From Variovorax fucosicus (GTDB lineage Bacteria; Pseudomonadota; Gammaproteobacteria; Burkholderiales; Burkholderiaceae_C): a DNA stretch of 64,000 nucleotides. Made by a program: the position numbers and the translations under genes. The notes below the pieces were generated by a model, which was given only the letters and a program-made list of their open reading frames with translations, was not told where the DNA came from and did not search any database. The stretch's first letter is position 1; each line of letters starts with the position of its first letter. The stretch covers positions 1,178,001-1,242,000 of the forward strand of contig NZ_JASZYU010000001.1 of assembly GCF_030316825.1 (NCBI RefSeq), given 5' to 3'. Below are positions 32,402 through 40,311 of the stretch, in pieces.

Positions 32402-33400
32402 ATGAACATCAACAAGCGATTCGCCATCAAGACCCTGGCTGCCTGCGCCATCGCCGTGGGCGCTGCAGGCACCGTGGGCATTGCCAATGCGCAGACCAAG
32501 CTGAAGTGGGCGCACGTGTACGAAACGTCGGAGCCGTTCCACAAGTACTCGCTGTGGGCGGCCGACGAAATCAAGAAGCGCACCAACGGCAAGTACGAGA
32601 TCCAGGTGTTCCCGGCCTCGAGCCTGGGCAAGGAGTCGGACATCAACCAGGGCCTGACGCTGGGCACGGTCGACATCGTGCTGACCGGCGCGAGCTTCGC
32701 GGGCAACACCTACAAGCCGCTTGCCGTCACCTACTTTCCGTTCATCTTCCGCGATTCCGATCACTTGCTGAAGTACGCGCAGAGCGATGTCTTCAAGGAG
32801 CTGGCCAAGGGCTACGACGAGAAGAGCGGCAACCACGTGACCGCCCTCACCTACTACGGCGCACGCCACGTGACGTCGAGCGCGGCCAGGCCAGTGACCA
32901 AGCCTGAAGACATGAAGGGCCTGAAGATCCGCGTGCCCGATGCGCCGGCCTACCTGGCTTTTCCCAAGTCGCTCGGCGCCAACGCCACGCCGATCGCCTT
33001 TGCCGAGGTGTACCTTGCCTTGCAGAACGGCACGGTCGACGCCCAGGAAAACCCGCTGCCGACCATCGAAGCCAAGAAGTTCTTCGAAGTGCAGAAGAAC
33101 ATCTCGCTGACCGGCCACATCATCGACTCGTTGCTCACCGTCACCTCGGGCCAGCTCTGGGGCAAGCTGAGCGCGGACGAGAGGAAGGTCTTCGGCGATG
33201 TGATGCAGGAAGCCGCCGAGAAGACCGGCCGCGAAATCATCGCCTCGGAAACGCGGTTGGCCGAAGAGTTCAAGAAGAAGGGCAACAACATCATCACGGT
33301 CGACAAGAACGCGTTCCGCGAAGCCGTGCTGAAGGCCACCAAGCCCACCGACCAGGGCTACCGCCAGCAGGACTACGACCGCATCCTCGCAATTAAATAG
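32402..33400 (+). CDS. TRAP transporter periplasmic binding protein (DctP family)
   Basis: Solute-binding subunit of a TRAP transporter, 332 residues, Sec signal ending at about residue 30 (GTVGIANA). ATG 32402 has GGAGA upstream. The conserved Arg that grips the ligand carboxylate lies in MKGLKIRVPDAPAYL, and AFAEVYLALQNGTVDAQENPLPTI is the DctP hallmark. It imports a carboxylate, most likely the sugar acid degraded by the neighbouring enzymes. The membrane subunits follow after a 140-base gap containing repeat copy C. Confidence 0.92.
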   Translation: MNINKRFAIKTLAACAIAVGAAGTVGIANAQTKLKWAHVYETSEPFHKYSLWAADEIKKRTNGKYEIQVFPASSLGKESDINQGLTLGTVDIVLTGASFAGNTYKPLAVTYFPFIFRDSDHLLKYAQSDVFKELAKGYDEKSGNHVTALTYYGARHVTSSAARPVTKPEDMKGLKIRVPDAPAYLAFPKSLGANATPIAFAEVYLALQNGTVDAQENPLPTIEAKKFFEVQKNISLTGHIIDSLLTVTSGQLWGKLSADERKVFGDVMQEAAEKTGREIIASETRLAEEFKKKGNNIITVDKNAFREAVLKATKPTDQGYRQQDYDRILAIK

Positions 33401-33497
33401 CACCCCCCAAGCGGCTCACTTCGTGTAGCCGCCTCCCCCTCGAGGGGGCGACACCAGCGGCCCGGCGAGGCCGGTTCCGCGGTGTCTCCCGAACGGG
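33401..33497 (+). repeat. intergenic repeat, copy C
   Basis: Starts at the base after the dctP stop codon and ends before the Shine-Dalgarno of the dctQ gene. Contains CACTTCGTGTAGC, CCCCCTCGAGGGGGC, ACACC and GCGGCCCGGCGAGGCCGGTTCCGC in transcript order, the same orientation relative to transcription as copies A, B, D and E. Confidence 0.85.
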
Positions 33498-33540
33498 CTT
33501 CGCTTTGCTTGCCGCTGGAGCCGACCAGCAGGAGATTGCA

Positions 33541-34101
33541 GTGACTGACGACAAGAAGATCATCGACGACGAGGGCCACTTCCATGTGGAAGACGAAACC
33601 ATCGATCTCTCGGACACCATCGCCGAGGGCTGGATCGCGCTGGCGATCTTCTGGATGCTCGCGCTCACCGTGTTCTACCAGTTCGTCACGCGCTACGTGA
33701 TGAACGACTCGGCCGCGTGGACCGAAGAGGTGGCGCGCTACATGCTGATCGGCGTGGTGTTCATCGGTGCCGCGATCGGCGTGGCCAAGAACAACCAGAT
33801 CCAGGTCGACTTCTTCTACCGCCACATGCCGGCTGCGATGGGCCGGTGGCTGTCGCGTGCGGTCGATGTGCTGCGCATCGCGTTCTTCGTCGCGGCCGTG
33901 GTCATGACGGTCCAGATGATGCTGAAGATCGGCAGCAACACGCGCATGACCATCGTCGACGCGCCGATGAACATCGTCTACGGGCTGTGCGCATTCGGCT
34001 TCGCGGCCATGGCGTTTCGCTCGCTGCAGGTCGCGCGCATCCACTGGCGGCGCGGCTACAGCGTGCTGGAGCGCCCCGAATCCACCCTGGCCGATCACTG
34101 A
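33541..34101 (+). CDS. TRAP transporter small permease (DctQ family)
   Basis: Small membrane subunit, 186 residues with four predicted transmembrane helices (about residues 30-50, 70-90, 110-130 and 150-170). GTG 33541 is preferred because AGGAG sits just ahead of it. The motif FVTRYVMNDSAAWTEEVARYMLIGVVFIGAAIGVAKNNQIQVDFF is diagnostic of DctQ. The N-terminus is unusually long and acidic (DDKKIIDDEGHFHVEDETIDLSD) before the first helix. The large subunit starts 11 bases after its stop. Confidence 0.9.
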   Translation: MTDDKKIIDDEGHFHVEDETIDLSDTIAEGWIALAIFWMLALTVFYQFVTRYVMNDSAAWTEEVARYMLIGVVFIGAAIGVAKNNQIQVDFFYRHMPAAMGRWLSRAVDVLRIAFFVAAVVMTVQMMLKIGSNTRMTIVDAPMNIVYGLCAFGFAAMAFRSLQVARIHWRRGYSVLERPESTLADH

Positions 34102-34112
34102 GACGCGCGCGC

Positions 34113-35510
34113 ATGCTGAAGATCTTCTTCCTTGTTTTCATGGCCGGCGGCATTCCGGTCGCCATCGCGATGGCCGGCGCTTCGCTGGCCTACATCGCGC
34201 TGTCGGACAGCACCCTGCCGCCATTCGTGGTGATCCACCGCATGGTGAGCGGCATCGACAGCTTTCCGCTGCTGGCCGTCCCGTTTTTCATCCTGGCCGG
34301 CAACCTGATGAACAACGCGGGCATCACGACGCGCATCTACAACTTTGCACTGGCGCTGGTGGGCTGGATGAAGGGCGGGCTCGGCCATGTGAACGTGCTG
34401 GGCTCGGTGATCTTCGCGGGCATGAGCGGCACTGCCATTGCCGATGCGGCCGGCCTCGGCACGATCGAGATCAAGGCCATGAAGGAGCACGGCTACTCGA
34501 CCGAGTTCGCGGTCGGCGTGACCGCCGCATCGGCCACGCTGGGCCCGATCATCCCGCCCAGCCTGCCCTTCGTGATCTACGGGATGATGGCCAACGTGTC
34601 GGTCGGCGCGCTGTTCCTCGCGGGCATCCTGCCGGGCGTGATGATGGCGATCCTGATGATGCTGACGGTCGGCTACTACGCCCACAAGAACAAATGGGGC
34701 GGCGACGTGAAGTTCTCGAGCACCCGCTTCTTCAAGGCGATGTGCGAGCTGGCGGTGGTGGTCGGCTGGCCGCTGCTGATCTGGCTGCTGGTGGCCAAGC
34801 TCGGCATGCCGGCGCAACTCACCGTGTTCGCGGGCCTGGCCAGCCTGTTCGTGCTCGACCGGATCTTCAGGTTCGAGGCCCTGCTGCCGATCATGACGCC
34901 GGTGCTGCTGATCGGCGGCATGACGACGGGGCTCTTCACGCCGACCGAAGGCGCGATCGCGGCCTGCGTGTGGGCCATGATCCTGGGCTTCGCCTGGTAT
35001 CGCACGTTGTCGTGGAAGATGTTCGTCAAGGTGTGTCTCGACACCATCGAAACCACCTCGACCGTGTTGTTCATCGTGGCTGCGGCCTCGATCTTCGGCT
35101 GGATGCTGACCGCCACCGGCGTCACCACCGACATCGCGGCCTGGGTGCTCGGCTTCACCCGGCAGGCCTGGGTGTTCCTGCTGCTGGCCAACCTCCTGAT
35201 GCTGTTCGTGGGTTGCTTTCTCGAGCCCACGGCGGCCATCACGATCCTGGTGCCGATCCTGCTGCCGATCGCCACGCAACTGGGCATCGACCCGATCCAC
35301 TTCGGCCTCGTGATGGTGCTCAACCTGATGATCGGCCTGCTGCACCCGCCCATGGGCATGGTGCTGTTCGTGCTGGCGCGCGTGGCGGGCCTGAGTTTCG
35401 AGCGCACCACCATGGCGATCCTTCCCTGGCTGGTGCCGCTGCTGCTGGCGCTGGTGGTTATCACCTACGTACCGTCATTGGTACTGTGGTTGCCCAAAAT
35501 GTTCTTCTAG
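34113..35510 (+). CDS. TRAP transporter large permease (DctM family)
   Basis: The sodium-coupled transport subunit, 465 residues, with about twelve transmembrane helices. Typical blocks: PFFILAGNLMNNAGITTRIYNF, GMSGTAIADAAGLGTIEIKAM, ASATLGPIIPPSLPFVIYG and GLFTPTEGAIAACVWA, the last part carrying FLEPTAAITILVPILLPIA and LHPPMGMVLFVL. With DctP and DctQ it makes a complete TRAP importer. The altronate-dehydratase-family gene follows after repeat copy D. The substrate is inferred to be a sugar acid. Confidence 0.93.
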   Translation: MLKIFFLVFMAGGIPVAIAMAGASLAYIALSDSTLPPFVVIHRMVSGIDSFPLLAVPFFILAGNLMNNAGITTRIYNFALALVGWMKGGLGHVNVLGSVIFAGMSGTAIADAAGLGTIEIKAMKEHGYSTEFAVGVTAASATLGPIIPPSLPFVIYGMMANVSVGALFLAGILPGVMMAILMMLTVGYYAHKNKWGGDVKFSSTRFFKAMCELAVVVGWPLLIWLLVAKLGMPAQLTVFAGLASLFVLDRIFRFEALLPIMTPVLLIGGMTTGLFTPTEGAIAACVWAMILGFAWYRTLSWKMFVKVCLDTIETTSTVLFIVAAASIFGWMLTATGVTTDIAAWVLGFTRQAWVFLLLANLLMLFVGCFLEPTAAITILVPILLPIATQLGIDPIHFGLVMVLNLMIGLLHPPMGMVLFVLARVAGLSFERTTMAILPWLVPLLLALVVITYVPSLVLWLPKMFF

Positions 35511-35519
35511 AAATGACGC

Positions 35520-35615
35520 ACACCCCCAGTCTTCGCGCACTTCGTGTCGCTTCGCCAACCCCCTTGCAGGGGGCAACACCAGCGGCCCGGCAAAGCCGGT
35601 TCCACGGTGTTCCCC
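35520..35615 (+). repeat. intergenic repeat, copy D
   Basis: Lies between the dctM stop and the Shine-Dalgarno of the UxaA-family gene. Pieces in order: ACCCCCAGTCTTCGCG, CACTTCGTGTCGC, CCCCCTTGCAGGGGG, CAACACCA and GCGGCCCGGCAAAGCCGGTTCC. Nearly identical to copy A over its whole length although the neighbouring genes are unrelated. Confidence 0.87.
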
Positions 35616-35628
35616 AGGAGATTCATCC

Positions 35629-37164
35629 ATGACGTCCATGACCCCGTTTATCCGTCTGCATCCAGCCGACGATGTCGTGATCGCGCGCAGCCAGCTGGTC
35701 GGCGGCGCGCAGATCGAAGACTTCGCCGTGCGCGGCCTGATTCCCGCCGGCCACAAGGTCGCGACGCATGCGATCGCCGCGGGCGAGCCGGTGCGCCGCT
35801 ACAACCAGATCATCGGCTTCGCGAGCAGGCCGATCGCCGCTGGCGAGCATGTGCATACGCACAACCTCGACATGGGCCCCGACAAGGGCGACTTTGCGCG
35901 AGACTACGCATTCGGCGCCGACGTGAAACCGGCGCCCGCGAAGCGCGAGGCCACTTTCATGGGCATCAAGCGCGCGGACGGCCGCGTGGCCACGCGCAAC
36001 TACATCGGCGTGCTAACCAGCGTGAACTGCTCGGCCACCGCCGCGCGCGCCATTGCCGACCATTTCTCGCGCAAGACCAACCCTTCGGCGCTCGCGGCGT
36101 TCCCGAACGTCGACGGCATCGTCGCGCTCACGCACGGCACCGGCTGCGGCATGGACACGCAGGGCATGGGCATGCAGATCCTGGAGCGCACGCTCACTGG
36201 TTATGCGACGCACCCCAACTTTGCCGGCGTGCTGGTGGTGGGCCTGGGCTGCGAAGCCAACCAGATCAACGCCTGGCTCGCGACCGGCCATCTGGCCGAG
36301 GGCGAGAACTTCCGCACCTTCAACATCCAGGACACGGGCGGCACGCGCAAGACGGTCGACAAGGGCATCGCGCTCATCAACGAGATGCTGCCGCGCGCCA
36401 ACGCGGTGAAGCGCGAGCCTTGCAGCGCGGCGCACATCACGATCGGGCTGCAGTGCGGCGGCTCGGACGGCTACTCGGGCATCAGCGCGAATCCGGCGCT
36501 GGGGGCTGCGGTCGACCTGCTGGTGGCGCATGGCGGCACGGCGATCCTCAGCGAAACCCCGGAGGTCTACGGTGCCGAACATCTGCTGACGCGCCGTGCC
36601 GTGAAGCGCGAGGTGGGCCAGAAGCTGGTCGACCGCATCCGCTGGTGGGAGCACTACACCGAGATCAACGAGGGCGAGATGAACAACAACCCCTCGCCGG
36701 GCAACAAGGCGGGCGGGCTCACCACCATCCTCGAGAAGTCGCTGGGCGCGGTGGCCAAGGGCGGCACCAGCAACCTCGAAGCCGTCTACGAATACGCAGA
36801 GCCCGTGACGGCGCACGGCTTCGTCTACATGGACACGCCAGGCTACGACCCGGTGAGCGCGACCGGCCAGGTGGCCGGCGGCGCCAACGTGATCTGCTTC
36901 ACCACCGGCCGCGGTTCGGCCTACGGCTGCGCGCCCTCGCCTTCGCTCAAGCTCGCCACCAACTCGGCATTGTGGAAACGTCAGGAGGAAGACATGGACA
37001 TCAACTGCGGCGAGATCGTCGACGGCACGGCGTCGATCCAGGAGATGGGCCAGCGCATCTTCGAGCTGGTGCTGGCCACCGCATCGGGTGAGCCGTCGAA
37101 GAGCGAGAAACACGGCTACGGCCAGAACGAGTTCGTGCCATGGCAAGTCGGAGCCGTCATGTAG
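35629..37164 (+). CDS. altronate dehydratase family protein (UxaA/GarD type)
   Basis: Sugar-acid dehydratase of 511 residues with an N-terminal SAF domain (about residues 8-85, FIRLHPADDVVIARSQLV to AGEHVHTHNL) and the GD_AH catalytic domain. Landmarks: GIKRADGRVATRNYIGVLTSVNCSATAARAIA, HGTGCGMDTQGMGMQ, GLGCEANQI, IGLQCGGSDGYSGISANPALG and NPSPGNKAGGLTTILEKSLG; conserved Cys and His ligands are consistent with an iron-dependent enzyme. Altronate, galactarate or an L-sugar-acid analogue are all possible; the surrounding genes favour a hexonate or deoxyhexonate. AGGAG precedes ATG 35629. Confidence 0.9.
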   Translation: MTSMTPFIRLHPADDVVIARSQLVGGAQIEDFAVRGLIPAGHKVATHAIAAGEPVRRYNQIIGFASRPIAAGEHVHTHNLDMGPDKGDFARDYAFGADVKPAPAKREATFMGIKRADGRVATRNYIGVLTSVNCSATAARAIADHFSRKTNPSALAAFPNVDGIVALTHGTGCGMDTQGMGMQILERTLTGYATHPNFAGVLVVGLGCEANQINAWLATGHLAEGENFRTFNIQDTGGTRKTVDKGIALINEMLPRANAVKREPCSAAHITIGLQCGGSDGYSGISANPALGAAVDLLVAHGGTAILSETPEVYGAEHLLTRRAVKREVGQKLVDRIRWWEHYTEINEGEMNNNPSPGNKAGGLTTILEKSLGAVAKGGTSNLEAVYEYAEPVTAHGFVYMDTPGYDPVSATGQVAGGANVICFTTGRGSAYGCAPSPSLKLATNSALWKRQEEDMDINCGEIVDGTASIQEMGQRIFELVLATASGEPSKSEKHGYGQNEFVPWQVGAVM

Positions 37165-37268
37165 CTCGCCCCCAGGCTGCGGCGCACTGCGTGTCGCCTT
37201 CGCCTTCCCCCGACCGGGGGCAACACCTGCGGCCCGGCAGAGCCGGTTCCGCGGTGTTTCACGAACGG
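37165..37268 (+). repeat. intergenic repeat, copy E (diverged)
   Basis: Begins at the base after the UxaA-family stop codon. It keeps CCCCCAGGC, GCACTGCGTGTCGC, CCCCCGACCGGGGGC, AACACC and GCGGCCCGGCAGAGCCGGTTCCGC. The second stem has changed on both sides relative to other copies (CCCCCGACCGGGGG against CCCCCTTGCAGGGGG) yet still pairs, which supports a structural role. Confidence 0.83.
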
Positions 37269-37311
37269 GTCTCGCTGCGCGGCCCTTGCAAACCCCCCCT
37301 GGAGTCCACTG

Positions 37312-38370
37312 ATGCCACAGACACTTTCCGCCACTGTCCTGCGATCGCAATGCGCCCGCATTCTTGAAGCCGCCGGCAGCACGCCGGCCGAGGCCGGCCA
37401 GGTTGCCGACAACCTCGTGCTGGCCAACCTGAGCGGCCACGACTCGCATGGCGTGGGCATGCTGCCGCGCTATGTCGACGCGGTGGCGGAAGGCGGGCTC
37501 ACACCCAATGCGTCGGTCAAGGTCAACGCCGACATCGGCACGATGCTCGCGCTCGACGGCCAGCATGGCTACGGGCAGATTGTCGGCGTGCAGGCCATGG
37601 AACTCGGCACCGCGCGCGCCAAGCAACACGGCAGTTGCATCATGACGCTGTCGGCGGCCCACCACCTGGGCCGCATCGGGCATTTCGCCGAAATGGCGAC
37701 GGCGCAAGGCCTGGTGTCGATGCACTTCGTCAACGTGCTGTCGCGCCCCGTGGTCGCACCCTGGGGCGGCGGCGACGGACGCTTCGGCACCAACCCGTGC
37801 TGCATCGGCATTCCGCTCGCGGGCGCCGAACCGTTCCTGCTCGACTTTGCGACCAGCCGAGTGGCGCAGGGCAAGATGCGCGTGGCCCACAACAAGGGCG
37901 AGCGCGTGCCCGACGGCTACCTGATCGACGAGCGCGGCGCGCCGACCAACGACCCCGGCGTGGTTGTCGTGCCGCAAGGCAATGGCTTGTTCGGCGCGCT
38001 GATGACCTTTGGCGAGCACAAGGGTTACGGCATGGCGATGGCCTGCGAGTTGCTCGGCGGCGCACTGACCGGTGGCGGTACCTGGCACCGCCCGGCGGAC
38101 GCGGCGCGCACCGTGCTCAACGGCATGCTGACGGTGCTGATCGATCCGGCGAAGCTCGGCACCCAGGCCAGCTTCGCGCAGGAGGCCACGGCCTTCGTCG
38201 ACTGGTTGCGCCAGAGCCCGCCGGGCGCGGGCTTCGACCATGTGCAGATCGCCGGCGAGCCCGAGCGCGCGGCGCGCGTGGCGCGCGAGCGCGACGGCAT
38301 CTGGCTGGACGATGCAACGTGGGGCGAGATCGTCGCGGCGGGCGCCAAGATGGGCGTGACCATCGCGTGA
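37312..38370 (+). CDS. Ldh2/malate-dehydrogenase-family oxidoreductase
   Basis: NAD(P)-dependent 2-hydroxyacid dehydrogenase of the Ldh_2 family (malate/L-lactate/ureidoglycolate/delta-pyrroline-carboxylate reductases), 352 residues, unrelated in fold to Rossmann dehydrogenases. Family blocks: NLSGHDSHGVGMLPRYV, HHLGRIGHFAEMA, GTNPCCIGIPLAG, LDFATSRVAQGKM and FGEHKGYGMAMACELLGGALTG. It is last in the TRAP operon, and could oxidise a 2-hydroxyacid intermediate or product such as L-lactate released by the FAH-family hydrolase. The exact substrate is open. Confidence 0.88.
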   Translation: MPQTLSATVLRSQCARILEAAGSTPAEAGQVADNLVLANLSGHDSHGVGMLPRYVDAVAEGGLTPNASVKVNADIGTMLALDGQHGYGQIVGVQAMELGTARAKQHGSCIMTLSAAHHLGRIGHFAEMATAQGLVSMHFVNVLSRPVVAPWGGGDGRFGTNPCCIGIPLAGAEPFLLDFATSRVAQGKMRVAHNKGERVPDGYLIDERGAPTNDPGVVVVPQGNGLFGALMTFGEHKGYGMAMACELLGGALTGGGTWHRPADAARTVLNGMLTVLIDPAKLGTQASFAQEATAFVDWLRQSPPGAGFDHVQIAGEPERAARVARERDGIWLDDATWGEIVAAGAKMGVTIA

Positions 38371-38434
38371 GGCGCGCACACGGTTTTGCATTCGAGAATC
38401 TGAATCCGGCGTTGCGTTGTTCTGAGCGCTGTGA

Positions 38435-38532
38435 TTCCGGGGCCGAGGTTCCGGGGCGCTGAGGGTCCGGGGCGGGCTCAGGGCGGCGGGGCACGCTGCT
38501 CCGCGAATGTCCCCCGGCCTGAGCCCGCCCCG
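38435..38532 (+). repeat. palindromic repeat element, copy 3, with short tandem repeats before it
   Basis: Perfect 14-bp arms GGGGCGGGCTCAGG (38469-38482) and CCTGAGCCCGCCCC (38518-38531) enclose the first 20 bases of the core seen at 19.4 kb (TCCGCGAATGTCCCCCGGCC, 38500-38519); the rest of the core is missing. Imperfect tandem units TTCCGGGGC (38435, 38449) and GTCCGGGGC (38465) precede it, echoing the tandem repeats before copy 1. It lies between two convergent genes. Confidence 0.8.
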
Positions 38533-38563
38533 AACTCCGAACCCTGAGCCGAAGCGCGAAGCG

Positions 38564-39442
38564 TCAAGCCGAAGGCCGGCGCTGCGACTTGCGGCTCAAC
38601 ACCAGCGCAATACCGCCCAGGATCGCGACCGAGGCAACAGCCAGCCGCGGCGTGATCGCTTCCGACAGGAGCAGCACGCCGCCGAACGCAGCCAGCAGCG
38701 GTACCGACAACTGCACGGTGGCCGCCTGCATGGCCGAAAGACGGGCCAACGCCGCATACCAGACGACATAGCCGAGGCCCGAGGTCAATGCACCGGACGC
38801 CACGGCGAGCACTACGCCGGTTGCGTCCGCATGGGCGCGGGCCGCAAAAACAAGGCTCAACGCGAGAGCCAGCGGCACGGCCCGCGTGAAGTTGCGGGCC
38901 GTCGCGGCCAACGGGTCGGGCACGCCACGGCCGCGCAACGAGTACACGCCCCACGCCACGCCGGCAAGGGCCATCAGCACGGCACCGGCCAATGGCGGCG
39001 CAGCAATGCCCGGCAACACCAGGTAGACGAGCCCACCCGCCGCCACAACGAGGCCGAACCATGCAACGGGCCCGAAGCGCTCGCCGGCGCCCAGGCCGGC
39101 ACCCAGCATCGTGAGCTGAACCGCGCCGAACAGGATCAGCGCGCCCGTGCCCGCGGGCAGGCTCAGGTAGGCAAAAGAGAAGAACGCCACATAGGCGAAC
39201 AGCATGACGGCGGCGAGCCAGTCGGCACGGCGGGCCACCGGCGGCTGCGCCCTGAACCGCACCACGAGGACGAGCGCGATCGCACCGGAAACCAGCCGGA
39301 TGCTGCCGAAGCTGGCCGGATCGATGCCGCCTTGCTGCAACGCGAGCCGGCACAACAGCGAATTGGCCGCGAACGCCAGCATGGCCACCGCCGTGAGAGC
39401 AAAGGTCTGCAACGTGGACGGGCCGTCGCGCGCTTCAGGCAT
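38564..39442 (-). CDS. EamA/DMT-family permease
   Basis: Inner-membrane metabolite exporter of the drug/metabolite transporter superfamily, 292 residues with ten predicted helices in two EamA halves. Features include FAANSLLCRLAL in the first helix, FAYLSLPAGTGALILFGAVQLTM in the first half and LGYVVWYAALARLSAMQAATVQLSVPLLAAFGGVLLLSEAIT in the second, the DMT repeat signature. The start overlaps the end of the DUF2182 gene by eight bases, so the two are coupled. The substrate is unknown. Confidence 0.9.
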   Translation of the reverse strand: MPEARDGPSTLQTFALTAVAMLAFAANSLLCRLALQQGGIDPASFGSIRLVSGAIALVLVVRFRAQPPVARRADWLAAVMLFAYVAFFSFAYLSLPAGTGALILFGAVQLTMLGAGLGAGERFGPVAWFGLVVAAGGLVYLVLPGIAAPPLAGAVLMALAGVAWGVYSLRGRGVPDPLAATARNFTRAVPLALALSLVFAARAHADATGVVLAVASGALTSGLGYVVWYAALARLSAMQAATVQLSVPLLAAFGGVLLLSEAITPRLAVASVAILGGIALVLSRKSQRRPSA

Positions 39443-40250
39443 GCGTCGCCACCAGGAAGACGGCCCAGCCCAGCAACGCGAACCCGAGCGGCGCGCTCAG
39501 GCGATGGCCCCACGGAACGTTCTTTTCCATCGCCATGACGGCGGCCAGCAGAAGCATCCAGCCCAAGCTACCGGTGCCGAGCGCGAACATCAACAGCATC
39601 AGTGCCCAGCAGCAGCCGACGCAGAACAGGCCGTGGTGCAGGCCCAATGCGAACGCATGGCGGGCCTGCGCCTGCCCCCGCCAGTGCTCGATGACGAAGC
39701 TCAGCGGTGTGCGGCACTTCTCCAGGCAGCGGTGCTTGAGACGGCTGAACTGGAAGGCACCGGCCAGCGCAATGGTCGCGGCACCAATCACCCAGCCATG
39801 CCAGGCCAGCGTCGGCGCGCTGGCGAGCAGCGCCAGCACTGCACTGTGGAGCGCGTGCGCCAGCAGCCCGAATGCACCCCACACCGCCATGTAGCCCAGC
39901 CCCAGCAGCATGAGCAGGCGCCCATGATCCGGGCGCCCCGTGGTCAACCGGTCGAAAGCGTTGAACAGCGGCAGCGTGGTCGGCAGCATCATGGCCGCCG
40001 TCATGAGGATCCACGCCGCGGCGTAAAGCACCATGGGCACGACCACGTCGCCAGCGGGAACGACCCGGCACAGGAACGCTGCCGGCCCCGAGGCCGTCCA
40101 GTCGCCGTGTTCGAGATAGCGTCCGTACGGGCTGCGCGCCCAGGCCCACAGCACCACCCATGCGAGCGCAATCAGCGCTGCAAGAACCGGCAGGAACACG
40201 CGGCGGTGGCGGGAGACGTTGCGCGGCGGCGAGCGGGCCGCCGGGTTCAT
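39435..40250 (-). CDS. DUF2182 membrane protein (predicted metal-binding)
   Basis: Integral membrane protein of 271 residues with about six helices. The family motif is visible as MTAAMMLPTTLPLF (helix 3 region), SRLKHRCLEKCRTPLSF and GLHHGLFCVGCCWALMLLMFALG, giving clustered His/Cys/Met residues that could bind a metal. The DUF1326 gene lies 61 bases upstream on the same strand; the two families are repeatedly adjacent in proteobacteria, so they probably work together. The biochemical role is unknown. ATG 40250 is used; longer frames enter the DUF1326 gene. Confidence 0.87.
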   Translation of the reverse strand: MNPAARSPPRNVSRHRRVFLPVLAALIALAWVVLWAWARSPYGRYLEHGDWTASGPAAFLCRVVPAGDVVVPMVLYAAAWILMTAAMMLPTTLPLFNAFDRLTTGRPDHGRLLMLLGLGYMAVWGAFGLLAHALHSAVLALLASAPTLAWHGWVIGAATIALAGAFQFSRLKHRCLEKCRTPLSFVIEHWRGQAQARHAFALGLHHGLFCVGCCWALMLLMFALGTGSLGWMLLLAAVMAMEKNVPWGHRLSAPLGFALLGWAVFLVATHA

Positions 40251-40311
40251 TGGGTAACCTTCGTGCTTCGCACTGCGGTGCGAGCTTGCTTGGGGCGGCC
40301 CGGCGCGGCGC

